Source: an uncultured Paracoccaceae bacterium
GTDB taxonomy: Bacteria; Pseudomonadota; Alphaproteobacteria; Rhodobacterales; Rhodobacteraceae
Direction: 5' to 3'
NCBI GenBank assembly: GCA_947497065.1
Contig: CANMEQ010000006.1
Span: 1 to 64,000 of the forward strand
Length of the DNA: 64,000 bases
Both the position numbers and the translations under genes were made by a program. Positions 16,740-25,672 of the stretch are shown piece after piece. Every line of letters starts with the position of its first letter. Position 1 is the stretch's first letter. The notes beneath the pieces are model-generated. The model had not been told where the DNA came from, searched no databases, and saw nothing but the letters and a program-made list of their open reading frames with translations.

Positions 16740-16907
16740 ATGGCGAAGCCAACCACGATTAAAATCCGCCTGAACTCCACTGCAGGCACTGGCCACTTCT
16801 ACGTGACCAAAAAGAACGCGCGTACGATGACGGAAAAGATGGTCGTTAACAAATACGATCCAGTGATCCGCAAGCACGTTGAATACAAAGAAGGCAAGAT
16901 CAAGTAA
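16740..16907 (+). CDS. rpmG: Ribosomal protein L33 (zinc-free form)
   Basis: This 55-aa protein of the large ribosomal subunit begins [18 protein letters not shown] and ends with a Lys-rich tail. It has no cysteine at all, so it is the C-minus form that does not bind zinc. That fits a species with a complete Zur system, where zinc-free paralogues may help in zinc starvation; I see no Zur box near it, though, so it is probably the standard L33. A strong hairpin terminator follows. Confidence 0.96.
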   Translation: MAKPTTIKIRLNSTAGTGHFYVTKKNARTMTEKMVVNKYDPVIRKHVEYKEGKIK

Positions 16908-16930
16908 GATCGCCTTTTGTTGACTTAGCG

Positions 16931-16966
16931 CAGGCCGCCTACGACACTCTCGTAGGCGGCCTGTTT
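16931..16966 (+). terminator. Terminator of rpmG
   Basis: A perfect 14-bp stem (CAGGCCGCCTACGA and its complement) with a five-base loop is followed by TTTGCGTTT. It lies 23 bases after the rpmG stop codon. Confidence 0.88.
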
Positions 16967-17014
16967 GCGTTTGCGGCCGTGTTTCACGTGGCATTTGGTT
17001 CAGGAGGACATGTG

Positions 17015-17515
17015 GTGCAGGTGCGGATAGCGGAGCAGGGCGATATCGGGGCAGTTGATGCGCTATTGATGCGCGCCTACCCACGGTTGCTGCGCGATGA
17101 TTATGAGGCGGATCTGCTGGCGCGTGCCTTGCCGGTGATCAGCCGGGCGCAGCCTGAATTGGTCACCTGCGGGACCTACTGGGTGGTCGAGGACAAGGGC
17201 GCATTTGTGGGGGCCGGGGGCTGGACACCTGAGACGCCCGGAACAGGGCGTGTGGTGACTGGCATTGGGCATATCCGGCATGTGGTTACCGATGATCGCG
17301 CGGTGCGACGCGGGGTTGGTCGGGCGTTGATGGGGCATGTCGTGGCGCAAGCCAAGATGCATGGCATCGAACAGCTGCAGTGTTTTTCCACTTTAACAGC
17401 CGTCGGGTTTTACGAAGCGATGGGGTTTGTGCAGTGCGGAGGACGGGTGATCCCGTTGGGCCCTGATTTGGGCTTTCCGTCGATGGACATGACCCGAGAC
17501 ATTCGAGACGTTTGA
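17015..17515 (+). CDS. GNAT-family N-acetyltransferase
   Basis: This 166-aa protein has the GNAT fold: the acetyl-CoA loop RRGVGRALM lies near residues 97-105, and GFYEAMGF near the end is the typical motif B. The substrate is unknown. I choose GTG 17015 because an AGGAGG site lies seven bases before it; an ATG at 16979 upstream would overlap the rpmG terminator region. It is convergent with the Bax-inhibitor gene and shares a terminator region with it. Confidence 0.8.
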   Translation: MQVRIAEQGDIGAVDALLMRAYPRLLRDDYEADLLARALPVISRAQPELVTCGTYWVVEDKGAFVGAGGWTPETPGTGRVVTGIGHIRHVVTDDRAVRRGVGRALMGHVVAQAKMHGIEQLQCFSTLTAVGFYEAMGFVQCGGRVIPLGPDLGFPSMDMTRDIRDV

Positions 17516-17528
17516 CGGCGCCGAAAAC

Positions 17529-17556
17529 AAAAAAGGGCCGCCCCGAGGGCGACCCT
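17529..17556 (-). terminator. Terminator of the Bax-inhibitor gene
   Basis: On the minus strand, AGGGTCGCCC and GGGCGGCCCT form a ten-bp stem with one mismatch and a three-base loop, followed by T6. It lies 25 bases after the stop codon of the leftward gene and also lies beyond the end of the GNAT gene. Confidence 0.75.
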
Positions 17557-17580
17557 AAATCTCACAACCGACATGCGGTG

Positions 17581-18357
17581 TTATTCGCGGCTGCCCAAGA
17601 ATTGCAGCAGGAACATGAACATGTTGATGAAGTTGATGTAGAGGCTGAGCGACCCCATGATCGCGGATTTGTCCAACCATTCCTGATCGCCGTGCGCCGC
17701 ATGCGCGATGTATTCGTTCTTGATGCGTTGCGTGTCGTAGGCTGTGAGGCCTGCAAAGATCAGCAAACCAATCACGGATACGGCCCAGCCCAATGCGTCA
17801 GATTGCAACCAGATGTTGACGACAGACGCCACGATCAGGCCGATGACGCCCATGATCAGGAAACCGCCCCAACCGGAAATGTCGCGTTTTGTGGTGTAGC
17901 CCCACAGGGACAGGCCCGCGAATGCGATAGATGTGATTAGGAACACTTGGGCGATGGATGTGCCGGTGAAGGCGACAAAAATCCAAGAGATGGATACGCC
18001 CATTGCGGCTGCAAAGACGTAGAAGAACAGGTTCGCGCCCGCGACCGAAATGCGGTTAATCATGGCGCCAAACAAGAACACCATGCCGAGCGGCAGGAAC
18101 ATCAGGACCCATTTCAGCGGGCTGAGGAACAAGGTTGCGCCCAGGTCGGTCAGGTAGCGGCCTGCGCCGATTGCGTATTGTGTGGGTTCTGTCGAAACAG
18201 TCATTGACCCGATGGCCCAAGCGGCCAGAAACGTCAGGAACAAGCCGCCGGACATCAGCCCGTAAACTTTGTTCATGTGGGTGCGAAGACCCTCATCGAT
18301 GTGAACAGCGCGTGCACCTGTTTGTGCCGCCATCTGTGGATTTCTATAGTCAGCCAT
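17581..18357 (-). CDS. Bax inhibitor-1/YccA family membrane protein
   Basis: This 258-aa inner-membrane protein has about seven hydrophobic helices over residues 35-250, the BI-1 fold. Bacterial members (YbhL, YccA, YetJ) are proton- or calcium-leak channels or modulators of the FtsH protease; which applies here is not visible. I start at ATG 18357, 11 bases after a GGAGGG site. A 176-base region lies upstream before the DUF1127 gene and has several short inverted repeats. Confidence 0.9.
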   Translation of the reverse strand: MADYRNPQMAAQTGARAVHIDEGLRTHMNKVYGLMSGGLFLTFLAAWAIGSMTVSTEPTQYAIGAGRYLTDLGATLFLSPLKWVLMFLPLGMVFLFGAMINRISVAGANLFFYVFAAAMGVSISWIFVAFTGTSIAQVFLITSIAFAGLSLWGYTTKRDISGWGGFLIMGVIGLIVASVVNIWLQSDALGWAVSVIGLLIFAGLTAYDTQRIKNEYIAHAAHGDQEWLDKSAIMGSLSLYINFINMFMFLLQFLGSRE

Positions 18358-18533
18358 GAAAATTCCCTCCAAGGTTGAACGTGACATACGAACGGGCCCC
18401 AGAAACGACCCTTATGATCGTCGGAACTCCCTTGACCCTAATATTGGCACCGATCCCCCGTAGTTCAAGGAAAACCGGAGCCAAAACGCAGTGTTTCCGC
18501 AGAAGATTGTCACGAATGTCACGGCTGATGCAT

Positions 18534-18764
18534 TTATAGGCTGCGCTGTGGCACATCCCAGATCGGGCGAGCGGATTCGCGGGCTGCATCGATGGGGGAT
18601 AGGCCGAGGTCAGCGAGGCGGGTTTCGTCCATTTTCGCGAGGGCGCGCCGTTCTGACCAAACTCGCAGCATGAGCGAAAGAGAGGGCCGTGCGCCATGGC
18701 GTGAGGCGGAGGCCGGGATGCAGGTTGAGGCAGCACGGCGGGGTGTGGTCATTGAAAAAGACAT
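18534..18764 (-). CDS. DUF1127 small protein
   Basis: This 76-aa protein has the DUF1127 pattern near its C-terminus: a helix with RVWSERRALAKMDETRLADLGLS, followed by DAARESARP. DUF1127 proteins in alphaproteobacteria are small Arg-rich proteins linked to RNA turnover and to phosphate or oxidative-stress responses; the biochemical role is unclear. The ATG at 18764 follows an AAAGGAAA site. It is divergent from a LysR regulator with a 114-base gap, so that regulator may control it. Confidence 0.8.
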   Translation of the reverse strand: MSFSMTTPRRAASTCIPASASRHGARPSLSLMLRVWSERRALAKMDETRLADLGLSPIDAARESARPIWDVPQRSL

Positions 18765-18878
18765 TTCATTTCCTTTCGTGATGTAAGTTATGTCTTGCAT
18801 TCGATGTGTTGATATATGCACCCTGAGGGTACATAATGAAAATGAATGTTTGAAAGTTTAAGTATCAAGGATTGTGAT

Positions 18879-19763
18879 ATGGCGAGGAATTTGGATCTGA
18901 CGGCACTGCGGTCTTTTGTGACGGTTGCTGATGCGGGTGGTGTGACGCGGGCGGCGGGATTGCTGAACTTGACCCAATCGGCGGTGTCCATGCAGCTGAA
19001 ACGGCTTGAGGAAAGCCTTGATGTGCCGTTGCTTGATCGATCCAGCCGCCAGATTGGGGTGACGCCGGAGGGGGAGCAACTGCTGAGCTATGCGCGGCGC
19101 ATGTTGGCGCTGAATGATGAGGCCTTGCAAAAGATGACCTCGCAGGATTTCGAAGGTGAGATTTCGCTCGGGGTGCCGCACGACATTATCTATCCCTATA
19201 TCCCGCCTGTGTTACGACGCTTTGCTGCGGATTTTCCGCGGATGCAGATCAAATTGGTATCTGCGCCAACCAAAAGCCTGCGCGAGATGTTTGCGCGCGG
19301 AGAGGTGGACGCGATTTTGACAACGGAAAGCCAGCCGGGTGCTGGGGGCGAGGCATTGGTGACATTGCCGCTGGTGTGGTTCGGCGCAAAGGGCGGCACG
19401 GCGGCACGTCAACGGCCTCTGCCTGTGGCGTTTTGTAAGAATTGTATTTTCCGGTCCGGCGTGTTGCGCCGGATGGATCAGTTGGGGTTTGACTGGACCA
19501 TGGTCGTCGAATCAGAGCTGGACAACGCCGTTGATGCTGTCGTGAGCGCAGATTTGGCGGTGCATGCGGTGATTAAGGGGTTCCAATCCGCCCAGACCGA
19601 GCCCGTGCCGCGCGATGCGGGCCTGCCTGATCCGGGTGAGACGCAGATTGTTTTGTACATGCAAGCCAAGGAAGACCCAGTGCAAATGGCGCTGCATGGC
19701 ATGATCCGGAAATCCTACATGTCTCACTGGTTGCCCGAGGATATTCAGCAACGGAGTGCTTAA
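18879..19763 (+). CDS. LysR-family transcriptional regulator
   Basis: This 294-aa protein has the LysR helix-turn-helix at about residues 18-37 (GGVTRAAGLLNLTQSAVSMQ) and a periplasmic-binding-like effector domain after residue 90. The effector part is shorter than usual in its second lobe. An AAGGA site precedes the ATG at 18879. Such regulators usually act on the divergent neighbour, here the DUF1127 gene, and on themselves. The effector is unknown. Confidence 0.88.
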   Translation: MARNLDLTALRSFVTVADAGGVTRAAGLLNLTQSAVSMQLKRLEESLDVPLLDRSSRQIGVTPEGEQLLSYARRMLALNDEALQKMTSQDFEGEISLGVPHDIIYPYIPPVLRRFAADFPRMQIKLVSAPTKSLREMFARGEVDAILTTESQPGAGGEALVTLPLVWFGAKGGTAARQRPLPVAFCKNCIFRSGVLRRMDQLGFDWTMVVESELDNAVDAVVSADLAVHAVIKGFQSAQTEPVPRDAGLPDPGETQIVLYMQAKEDPVQMALHGMIRKSYMSHWLPEDIQQRSA

Positions 19764-19780
19764 AAATATGGGCCTAAACT

Positions 19781-20737
19781 CTAGGGGCTGACCACGACTT
19801 TGCCCGTGCTTTTGCGGCTGCGCAGCAGCTCTAGCGCGTCAGCCGCTTGGGTGAGGGGCAGGTCGTGGCTGACATGGGGGCGCAGTTTTCCGGCGGCATA
19901 CCAGTCTAGCAGTTCGCCCATGCTGTCGGTCAGCGCCTTTGGGTTAAATTTCAGGTAGCCGCCCCAGTAGAATCCAAGCAGCGAGATGTTTTTGACCAGC
20001 AGGTGATTGGCGCGCACGTTGGGCAAATCGCCGCTCGCGAACCCGATGACGAGGATGCGGCCTTCACGATTGGTTGCTTTGACGGCCGCTGTGAACGCGT
20101 CGCCGCCCACAGGGTCGTAGACAACATCAGCGCCGCCCAAGGCGCGGACTTCGGCGGTGATATCTGCGCTGGCATCCAGTGCGTGATCGGCGCCAGCAGC
20201 TTTTGCGATTTCAAGCTTTTCAGCGCCGCGTGCGACGGCGATGACCCGCGCGCCAAGGGCTTTGCCCACTTCGATTGCCGTAAGCCCGACGCCCCCAGCC
20301 GCGCCCAAGACCAAAAGCGTTTCACCGCGCTGCAAATTGGCGCGGCGGGTGAGCGCCAAGTGCGACGTTCCGTAGGCCACCTGAAAACCAGCAGCCTGTG
20401 CCGAAGGCATGCTATCGGGCACGGCGCGACATAAATCGGCCGGAAAGACGCCTTTGTCCGCCAATCCGCCCTGGCCGCCAAAAACCGCGACCCGTGTTCC
20501 AATTGCAGGCGTGGTGACGCCCTGGCCCAGAGCCAATACGGTGCCGCAGACCTCCATCCCCAAGGTGAAGGACGGCGCGGGAGTGTCTTGGTAGGTGCCT
20601 TTCGCCATCAAGAGGTCCGCAAAATTCAGGCCGCAGCTTTCTATCTGCAGCAAGACCTCGCCCGATTTGGGGGCGGGGATCGGAATTTCGACCAGTGCGG
20701 GCGGGGCATCGAACGCGGAAACTTGAAAGGCGCGCAT
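19781..20737 (-). CDS. NADPH:quinone oxidoreductase family protein
   Basis: This 318-aa medium-chain dehydrogenase/reductase of the quinone-oxidoreductase group has the nucleotide-binding motif GAAGGVGLTAIEVGKALGA at about residue 145 and no structural-zinc cysteine cluster. It probably reduces quinones or enoyl compounds with NADPH. I start at ATG 20737 because an AGGAGA site lies 7-12 bases upstream; earlier in-frame ATGs have none. It is convergent with the LysR gene, 17 bases apart. Confidence 0.85.
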   Translation of the reverse strand: MRAFQVSAFDAPPALVEIPIPAPKSGEVLLQIESCGLNFADLLMAKGTYQDTPAPSFTLGMEVCGTVLALGQGVTTPAIGTRVAVFGGQGGLADKGVFPADLCRAVPDSMPSAQAAGFQVAYGTSHLALTRRANLQRGETLLVLGAAGGVGLTAIEVGKALGARVIAVARGAEKLEIAKAAGADHALDASADITAEVRALGGADVVYDPVGGDAFTAAVKATNREGRILVIGFASGDLPNVRANHLLVKNISLLGFYWGGYLKFNPKALTDSMGELLDWYAAGKLRPHVSHDLPLTQAADALELLRSRKSTGKVVVSP

Positions 20738-20927
20738 AACAGCTCTCCTAGATATATGGTGATCACAGCGGTGACCGATGACCACCATGAGGTCAAGTTT
20801 CATCAGCAAAAAACTAGCTTTTCCCAACAACGCTGCGTTTTCAGAAATGCGTAACCTTGCGAGCCTATCCTTTTAGACAGTAAAAGAAGGTGCAACCCTT
20901 GCGTGTTTGGGTTAGGGGTGTGAATGA

Positions 20928-20945
20928 GTTTTACGCGCGTAAAAC
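20928..20945. promoter_or_regulatory. 18-bp perfect palindrome upstream of the PraR-like gene
   Basis: GTTTTACGCGCGTAAAAC is its own reverse complement. It lies 74 bases before the start of the XRE-family regulator and is likely an operator for it or for another dimeric regulator. A related but imperfect sequence (CTTTACGCGCGTTAAG) lies upstream of the PfkB-type kinase at about 3995-4010. Confidence 0.6.
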
Positions 20946-21018
20946 GCGCACAGGATAAATATTTGCGTGCGGTCCCGGCTTTGGAGCCGGTTTTCGCGCC
21001 GAAGAGTTAGGAGAAACT

Positions 21019-21387
21019 ATGAAACACCCTGTCGATGTACACGTTGGTAAACGTATTCGTCACCGCCGTTGGGTTAGTGGCACAACACAACAACAGCTTG
21101 CTGATCAGGTTGGGATTAAATTCCAACAAATCCAGAAATACGAAACAGGCATGAACCGCGTCAGCGCGTCTCGCCTTTGGGACATTGCGCACGCATTGAG
21201 CGTCGACGTGTCGTTTTTCTTCGAAGGCCTTGAGGGTGAACAAATGGATGTGGCGATGGAAGGCATGCCAAGCGACATCTTGTCTGACAAAGAAGCGTTG
21301 GAGCTTTTGCGCAGCTATTACGCGATCCCAGAAAACCAGCGCCGCCGCCTGTTCGATCTGGCGCGCGTGCTCAGCGAAGCGGCCTAA
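21019..21387 (+). CDS. XRE-family regulator (PraR-like)
   Basis: This 122-aa protein has a cro/C1 helix-turn-helix at about residues 8-62 (VGKRIRHRRWVSG, then FQQIQKYETGMNRVSASRL) and a short helical tail. The start VDVHVGKRIRHRR and the FQQIQKYE block match the PraR/PhrR group of rhizobia, which control surface polysaccharides, biofilm and symbiosis genes, and whose homologues are common in Roseobacters. A TTAGGAGAA site precedes the ATG. The 281-base gap upstream contains an 18-bp palindrome. The target genes are unknown. Confidence 0.82.
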   Translation: MKHPVDVHVGKRIRHRRWVSGTTQQQLADQVGIKFQQIQKYETGMNRVSASRLWDIAHALSVDVSFFFEGLEGEQMDVAMEGMPSDILSDKEALELLRSYYAIPENQRRRLFDLARVLSEAA

Positions 21388-21474
21388 ACGCTTTTGCTTA
21401 CGTCTTCCTGCTCTTGACCTTTGGTCTGTCGGCCCGCTACCGCTGGGACGGCAGACCAAGGCAGGGCAAGAACG

Positions 21475-22281
21475 ATGCACACACATTCTTTAGACAGCAA
21501 GACGCAAGACCAATTGCGCGCTTGCGCCCATCAGATGGCAGACGCTGCGCGCGAGGCCATCTTACCGTTGTTTAGAACGGGCCTGATTTCTGACAATAAA
21601 GATGCGGACGGGTTTGACCCCGTCACCCAAGCAGACCGTGCTGCTGAGCTGGCCATGCGCGATGTGTTGGCACGGGTGCGGCCCGATGATGGCATTTTCG
21701 GCGAAGAATTTGGCCAATCCGCTGGGTCGACTGGCCTGCAGTGGGTGCTGGACCCAATTGATGGCACGCGTGGATTTATCAGCGGCACGCCGACATGGGG
21801 TGTTTTGATTTCGCTGCGCGATCAGGTGGGGCCGTTTTACGGGATCATTGACCAGCCCTATATTGGCGAGCGGTTTGAAGGCGGGTTTGGCCATTCCGAA
21901 CTGGTCGGCCCGTTGGGGACCCGCGCGCTGTCGACCTCGGCCACGACCACATTAGCGGAAGCGACCATTTTGACGACATTCCCCGAAGTGGGCACGCCGG
22001 AAGAGGGCAAGGCGTTTCATGCTGTGGCCGAGCGGTGCAAGCTGACGCGCTATGGCATGGATTGCTATGGCTATGCTTTGGTCGCGGGGGGGCAGGTGGA
22101 GCTGGTCATTGAGGCGGGGCTGAGCGCGTATGATATCCAAGCGCCGATTGCCGTGGTTCAAGCCGCGGGCGGGATTGTGACCGATTGGACCGGTGGGCCA
22201 GCCCATGAGGGCGGGCGGGCGATTGCGGCGGCAAATGCTGACATTCATGCGCAAGCTTTAGACATTTTATCGCGCGTTTAA
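21475..22281 (+). CDS. hisN: Inositol-monophosphatase-family phosphatase (HisN-type histidinol-phosphatase)
   Basis: This 268-aa Mg-dependent phosphatase has the family motifs DPVTQADRAAE, GEEFG and LDPIDGTRGF (metal ligands), plus YDIQAPIAVVQAAGG near the end. The PIDGTRGFISG form and the size are typical of HisN, which removes phosphate from histidinol phosphate in the last-but-one part of histidine synthesis. Inositol or CysQ-type activity is the alternative. No other his gene is close. The ribosome site is weak; ATG 21475 is the best family start. Confidence 0.75.
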   Translation: MHTHSLDSKTQDQLRACAHQMADAAREAILPLFRTGLISDNKDADGFDPVTQADRAAELAMRDVLARVRPDDGIFGEEFGQSAGSTGLQWVLDPIDGTRGFISGTPTWGVLISLRDQVGPFYGIIDQPYIGERFEGGFGHSELVGPLGTRALSTSATTTLAEATILTTFPEVGTPEEGKAFHAVAERCKLTRYGMDCYGYALVAGGQVELVIEAGLSAYDIQAPIAVVQAAGGIVTDWTGGPAHEGGRAIAAANADIHAQALDILSRV

Positions 22282-22416
22282 GTCTTTTCGCGAGGCGGTT
22301 GGAATATCGTTCAAGAACCATTGGACGTAGCGCGGTGCTGCGCATAATTTGTCTTTGTCGCGTCCTTTCCTGTTCTGGCGACACATAAACACCGAACAGG
22401 ATCGAAAGGGGGCAGT

Positions 22417-23754
22417 ATGCCAGATGTTTTGATCAAGGGCGCGGATGTTGTCGTGACTATGGACGATACGCGGCGCGAGCTGGCGGGAGCAGATGTGTTG
22501 CTGTCAGATGGTGTGGTTGCGGCGATTGGGGTGGGGTTGGACGCGCCAGAGGCGGAGGTCGTGCTTGCTGCGGGCTGTGTCGTGACGCCAGGATTGGTGA
22601 ACACCCATCACCATTTGTACCAAACATTAACCCGCGCGGTGCCCGGTGGGCAGGATGCGCTTTTGTTTGGGTGGTTGCAGCGGCTCTACCCGATTTGGGC
22701 GCGGTTTGGGCCTGAAGAGATGTTTGTTTCGGCTCAAATTGGTTTGGCTGAATTGGCCTTGTCGGGCTGCACGATGACGTCTGATCATTTGTATTTGTAC
22801 CCCAATGGCGCGCGGCTGGACGACACGGTCGCGGCAGCCTCTGAGGTTGGGTTGCGGTTTCATCCGACCCGTGGCGCCATGAGCATTGGTGAAAGTGACG
22901 GGGGCCTGCCGCCCGACAGTTTGGTGGAAAACGAAGCGGCGATATTGGACGATTGTATCCGCGTGATTGACGCCCATCATGATGCGTCCGAGGGGGCGAT
23001 GGTGCGCGTGGGCGTGGCGCCATGCTCGCCGTTTTCGGTCAGCCGCGAATTGATGCGCGATGCGGCGGTTTTGGCCCGTGATAAAGGGGTTATGCTGCAC
23101 ACGCATCTGGCCGAAAACGATGAAGACATCGCCTACAGCGAGGCGAAATTCGGGTGCCGCCCGGGCCAGTATGCTGAAGATTTGGGGTGGACAGGGCCTG
23201 ACGTTTGGCACGCCCATTGCGTGAAGTTGGACGGCCAAGAGATTGATCTGTTTGCGAAATCAAAAACAGGGGTGGCCCATTGCCCCTGTTCCAATTGCCG
23301 CCTTGGATCTGGAATTGCGCCGGTTCGGGCGATGCGCGATGCGGGGGTGCCAGTTGGGCTTGGGGTGGATGGTTCGGCCTCCAATGATGCGGCCAGTTTG
23401 GTGGGCGAGGCGCGCCAAACTATGTTGTTGCAACGGGTCGCACTGGGGGCAGACGCGATGTCTGCGCGTGAGGCGCTCGAGATTGCCACGCGCGGTGGTG
23501 CGCAGGTTTTGGGCCGCGAGGATTGCGGGCAAATCGCTGTTGGCAAGCGGGCCGATATCGCGATTTGGGACGTGTCTTCGGTGCAGTCCGCCGGATCTTG
23601 GGACCCAGCCGCGATTGTGTTGGCTGGCCCCACGCAGGTGCGTGATCTGTTCGTCGAGGGGCGTCGCATTGTGGCCTCTGGGCAGGTTGTCAGTTTTGAT
23701 TTGAACCGAGCGATTGTGCGGCAAGGGCAGTTGGTGCAAACTCTACAAGACTAA
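22417..23754 (+). CDS. 8-oxoguanine deaminase (amidohydrolase family)
   Basis: This 445-aa metal-dependent hydrolase resembles the 8-oxoguanine deaminases once labelled hydroxydechloroatrazine ethylaminohydrolase (AtzB). The metal-binding HxH is H64/H66 in NTHHHLYQT; later motifs are HTHLAEN, HAHCVKLD and GVDGSASND with the catalytic Asp. It would convert 8-oxoguanine to urate plus ammonia. A guanine deaminase lies 500 bases further on the other strand, which supports purine salvage or breakdown. Confidence 0.82.
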   Translation: MPDVLIKGADVVVTMDDTRRELAGADVLLSDGVVAAIGVGLDAPEAEVVLAAGCVVTPGLVNTHHHLYQTLTRAVPGGQDALLFGWLQRLYPIWARFGPEEMFVSAQIGLAELALSGCTMTSDHLYLYPNGARLDDTVAAASEVGLRFHPTRGAMSIGESDGGLPPDSLVENEAAILDDCIRVIDAHHDASEGAMVRVGVAPCSPFSVSRELMRDAAVLARDKGVMLHTHLAENDEDIAYSEAKFGCRPGQYAEDLGWTGPDVWHAHCVKLDGQEIDLFAKSKTGVAHCPCSNCRLGSGIAPVRAMRDAGVPVGLGVDGSASNDAASLVGEARQTMLLQRVALGADAMSAREALEIATRGGAQVLGREDCGQIAVGKRADIAIWDVSSVQSAGSWDPAAIVLAGPTQVRDLFVEGRRIVASGQVVSFDLNRAIVRQGQLVQTLQD

Positions 23755-23769
23755 CACAGGAGACGGGTT

Positions 23770-24252
23770 ATGAGGATCGTGCAGCCATTCACTTGGGGCA
23801 TTCTTGCGCTGGCCTTGGCGGCTTGCGGGGGGGCGCCTGCGCCCTCGAACACCTCATCTGCTGGGGCTGTCCAGCCTGTGGCGATCCAATCCACGAGTGA
23901 GATGATGTCTTTGTTGAATTTTCAGCGGGCCTCTCAAGGTTTGGGGCCGGTGCAGGAGGATGCGCGGCTTAGCCGATCGGCCCAAGCCCATGCGGCTGAC
24001 ATGGAGGCGAATGGCTATTTTTCGCATCAGGGGCAAAATGGATCGCGGTTTTATGAGCGTGCGGCGGCGGCGGGATATGCCTGTGCGGCGGCTGAAAATA
24101 TCGCGTCGGGCCAGCCCAGCGAAGACATTGTCGTGCGCGGATGGATGGGGTCGGACGGTCACCGGCGCAATATTTTGCTGTCTGATGCGACCGAGTTCGG
24201 GATCGGACGGGCAGGCAACGTTTGGGTGTTGGTGATGGGGCGCGGCTGCTAA
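23770..24252 (+). CDS. CAP/SCP-domain lipoprotein
   Basis: This 160-aa protein has a lipoprotein signal with the lipobox LAAC (C19), then a CAP (cysteine-rich secretory protein/PR-1) domain from about residue 45: MMSLLNFQRASQGLGP, SRSAQAHAADM, GYFSHQG and WMGSDGHRRNIL. Bacterial CAP proteins are extracytoplasmic and of mostly unknown role. It starts 15 bases after the 8-oxoguanine deaminase gene, so it is co-transcribed, and overlaps the guanine deaminase gene by four bases tail to tail. Confidence 0.85.
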   Translation: MRIVQPFTWGILALALAACGGAPAPSNTSSAGAVQPVAIQSTSEMMSLLNFQRASQGLGPVQEDARLSRSAQAHAADMEANGYFSHQGQNGSRFYERAAAAGYACAAAENIASGQPSEDIVVRGWMGSDGHRRNILLSDATEFGIGRAGNVWVLVMGRGC

Positions 24253-25535
24253 ACCGCTTGCCCCGCCACGTAGACCTGCGTGATTGCGCGGTCGTCGCCC
24301 ATCATCAGCGTTGGAAACAGGGCTTCCCACAGATCATTGGCGCGCGTGCTGCGCTGCGCGATGGCGGTGGTGGAGGCCAGATCAAGCACGGTGATGTCTG
24401 CCATTGCACCCACATTTAGCGAACCGATTTCACCCTTCATGTGCAGGGCCTGCGCTGATCCTTCGGTGGCGAGCCACATAAGATGCGCGGGGTGCAGGGC
24501 GGTGCCGCGCAGCTGCCCGATTTCATAGGTGGCGGCCATCGTGCGCAGCATGGAAAACGAAGATCCGCCGCCTGTATCGGTTGCAAGCCCCGTGCGAATG
24601 CCGCGCGCTTTCATACCGGCCATGTCAAAAAGGCCCGAACCGATAAACGTGTTCGAGGTGGGGCAGTGCACGACGGCGGCGTTCACCTCGGCCAGCCTGT
24701 CGATCTCGCGCGGGGTGAGGTGGATGGCGTGGCCGTAAAGCCCGCGTTCGCCCAGCAGCCCGAAGGCTTCGTAGGTATCGAGGTAGTCGCGCGCTTGTGG
24801 GTAGAGACCCTTGACCCATTCGATTTCATCGGTCTGTTCGCTCAGGTGGGTTTGCATCAAGGCGGTAGGATGTTCCCCCCACAACGCGCCCAATGCGGCC
24901 AGTTGTTCAGGCGTGGAGGTGGGCGAAAAACGGGGTGTGATGGCGTAGGTCGCGCGGCCCGTTCTGTGCCATTTTTCCAGCAGGGTTTTGCTGTCGTCAT
25001 AGGCGGAGTTTGCAGTGTCGCGCAGGCCGTCCGGGGCGTTGCGGTCCATGCAGGTTTTACCGGCGACAACGGCCATATTGCGCGCGGCGGCGTTTTCAAA
25101 AAAGGCGTCGACGCTGGTGGGGTGGATCGTGCAAAAACTGGTGAGGGTCGTGGTGCCGTTGGAAAGGGCAAGATCCAAAGTGCGCCCTGCAATGTCATCA
25201 GCATAGCACGGGTCTGCGAACTGCATCTCTTCGGGGAAGGTGTAGGTGTTCAGCCAATCGATCAGGCGCTTGCCCCATGACGCGATCATCGCCGTTTGAG
25301 GGTAATGCATGTGGGCGTCCACGAAACCGGCTGTGATCAGGGCATCGCCATGATCAATCACGCGCGCCTGCGGGTAGGCGCGGCACAGATCGTCGCCCGT
25401 GCCGGTTTGCGCAATGCGCCCATCGCGCACCAAAATACCACCGTGGGTTTCGATCACGGCAGCGTCTTCAATGGGGGTGTTGAACGGGTCGGCCTCAAAC
25501 CGCAGGGTCTGGCCGCGTAAAATAAGATCAGTCAT
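24249..25535 (-). CDS. guaD: Guanine deaminase
   Basis: This 428-aa amidohydrolase converts guanine to xanthine and ammonia. Motifs: GFVDAHMHYPQT (zinc His pair), MQTHLSEQ, GHAIHLTPRE and ATDTGGGSSFS. The length suits GuaD. I use ATG 25535, seven bases after an AGGA site; a GTG at 25541 would lie directly against that site. Together with the 8-oxoguanine deaminase at 22.4 kb it suggests purine breakdown, though xanthine dehydrogenase genes are not in the window. Confidence 0.9.
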   Translation of the reverse strand: MTDLILRGQTLRFEADPFNTPIEDAAVIETHGGILVRDGRIAQTGTGDDLCRAYPQARVIDHGDALITAGFVDAHMHYPQTAMIASWGKRLIDWLNTYTFPEEMQFADPCYADDIAGRTLDLALSNGTTTLTSFCTIHPTSVDAFFENAAARNMAVVAGKTCMDRNAPDGLRDTANSAYDDSKTLLEKWHRTGRATYAITPRFSPTSTPEQLAALGALWGEHPTALMQTHLSEQTDEIEWVKGLYPQARDYLDTYEAFGLLGERGLYGHAIHLTPREIDRLAEVNAAVVHCPTSNTFIGSGLFDMAGMKARGIRTGLATDTGGGSSFSMLRTMAATYEIGQLRGTALHPAHLMWLATEGSAQALHMKGEIGSLNVGAMADITVLDLASTTAIAQRSTRANDLWEALFPTLMMGDDRAITQVYVAGQAV

Positions 25536-25672
25536 CGCCACATCCTATGCCCGCACCGGGCAATGGTAAATTGTGAAACGGCCCCGTTTTCGGGTGACGT
25601 GATGTGAATTGCTGTTTGACGGCTTGAGGGTGCGCACCAGTTGGGTAAGGTGCACGCAACGGAGGGCCGCAT

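Noticed and set aside
25542-25672. Magnesium riboswitch before mgtE
   Set aside because: No M-box-like conserved blocks could be found in the 131 bases.
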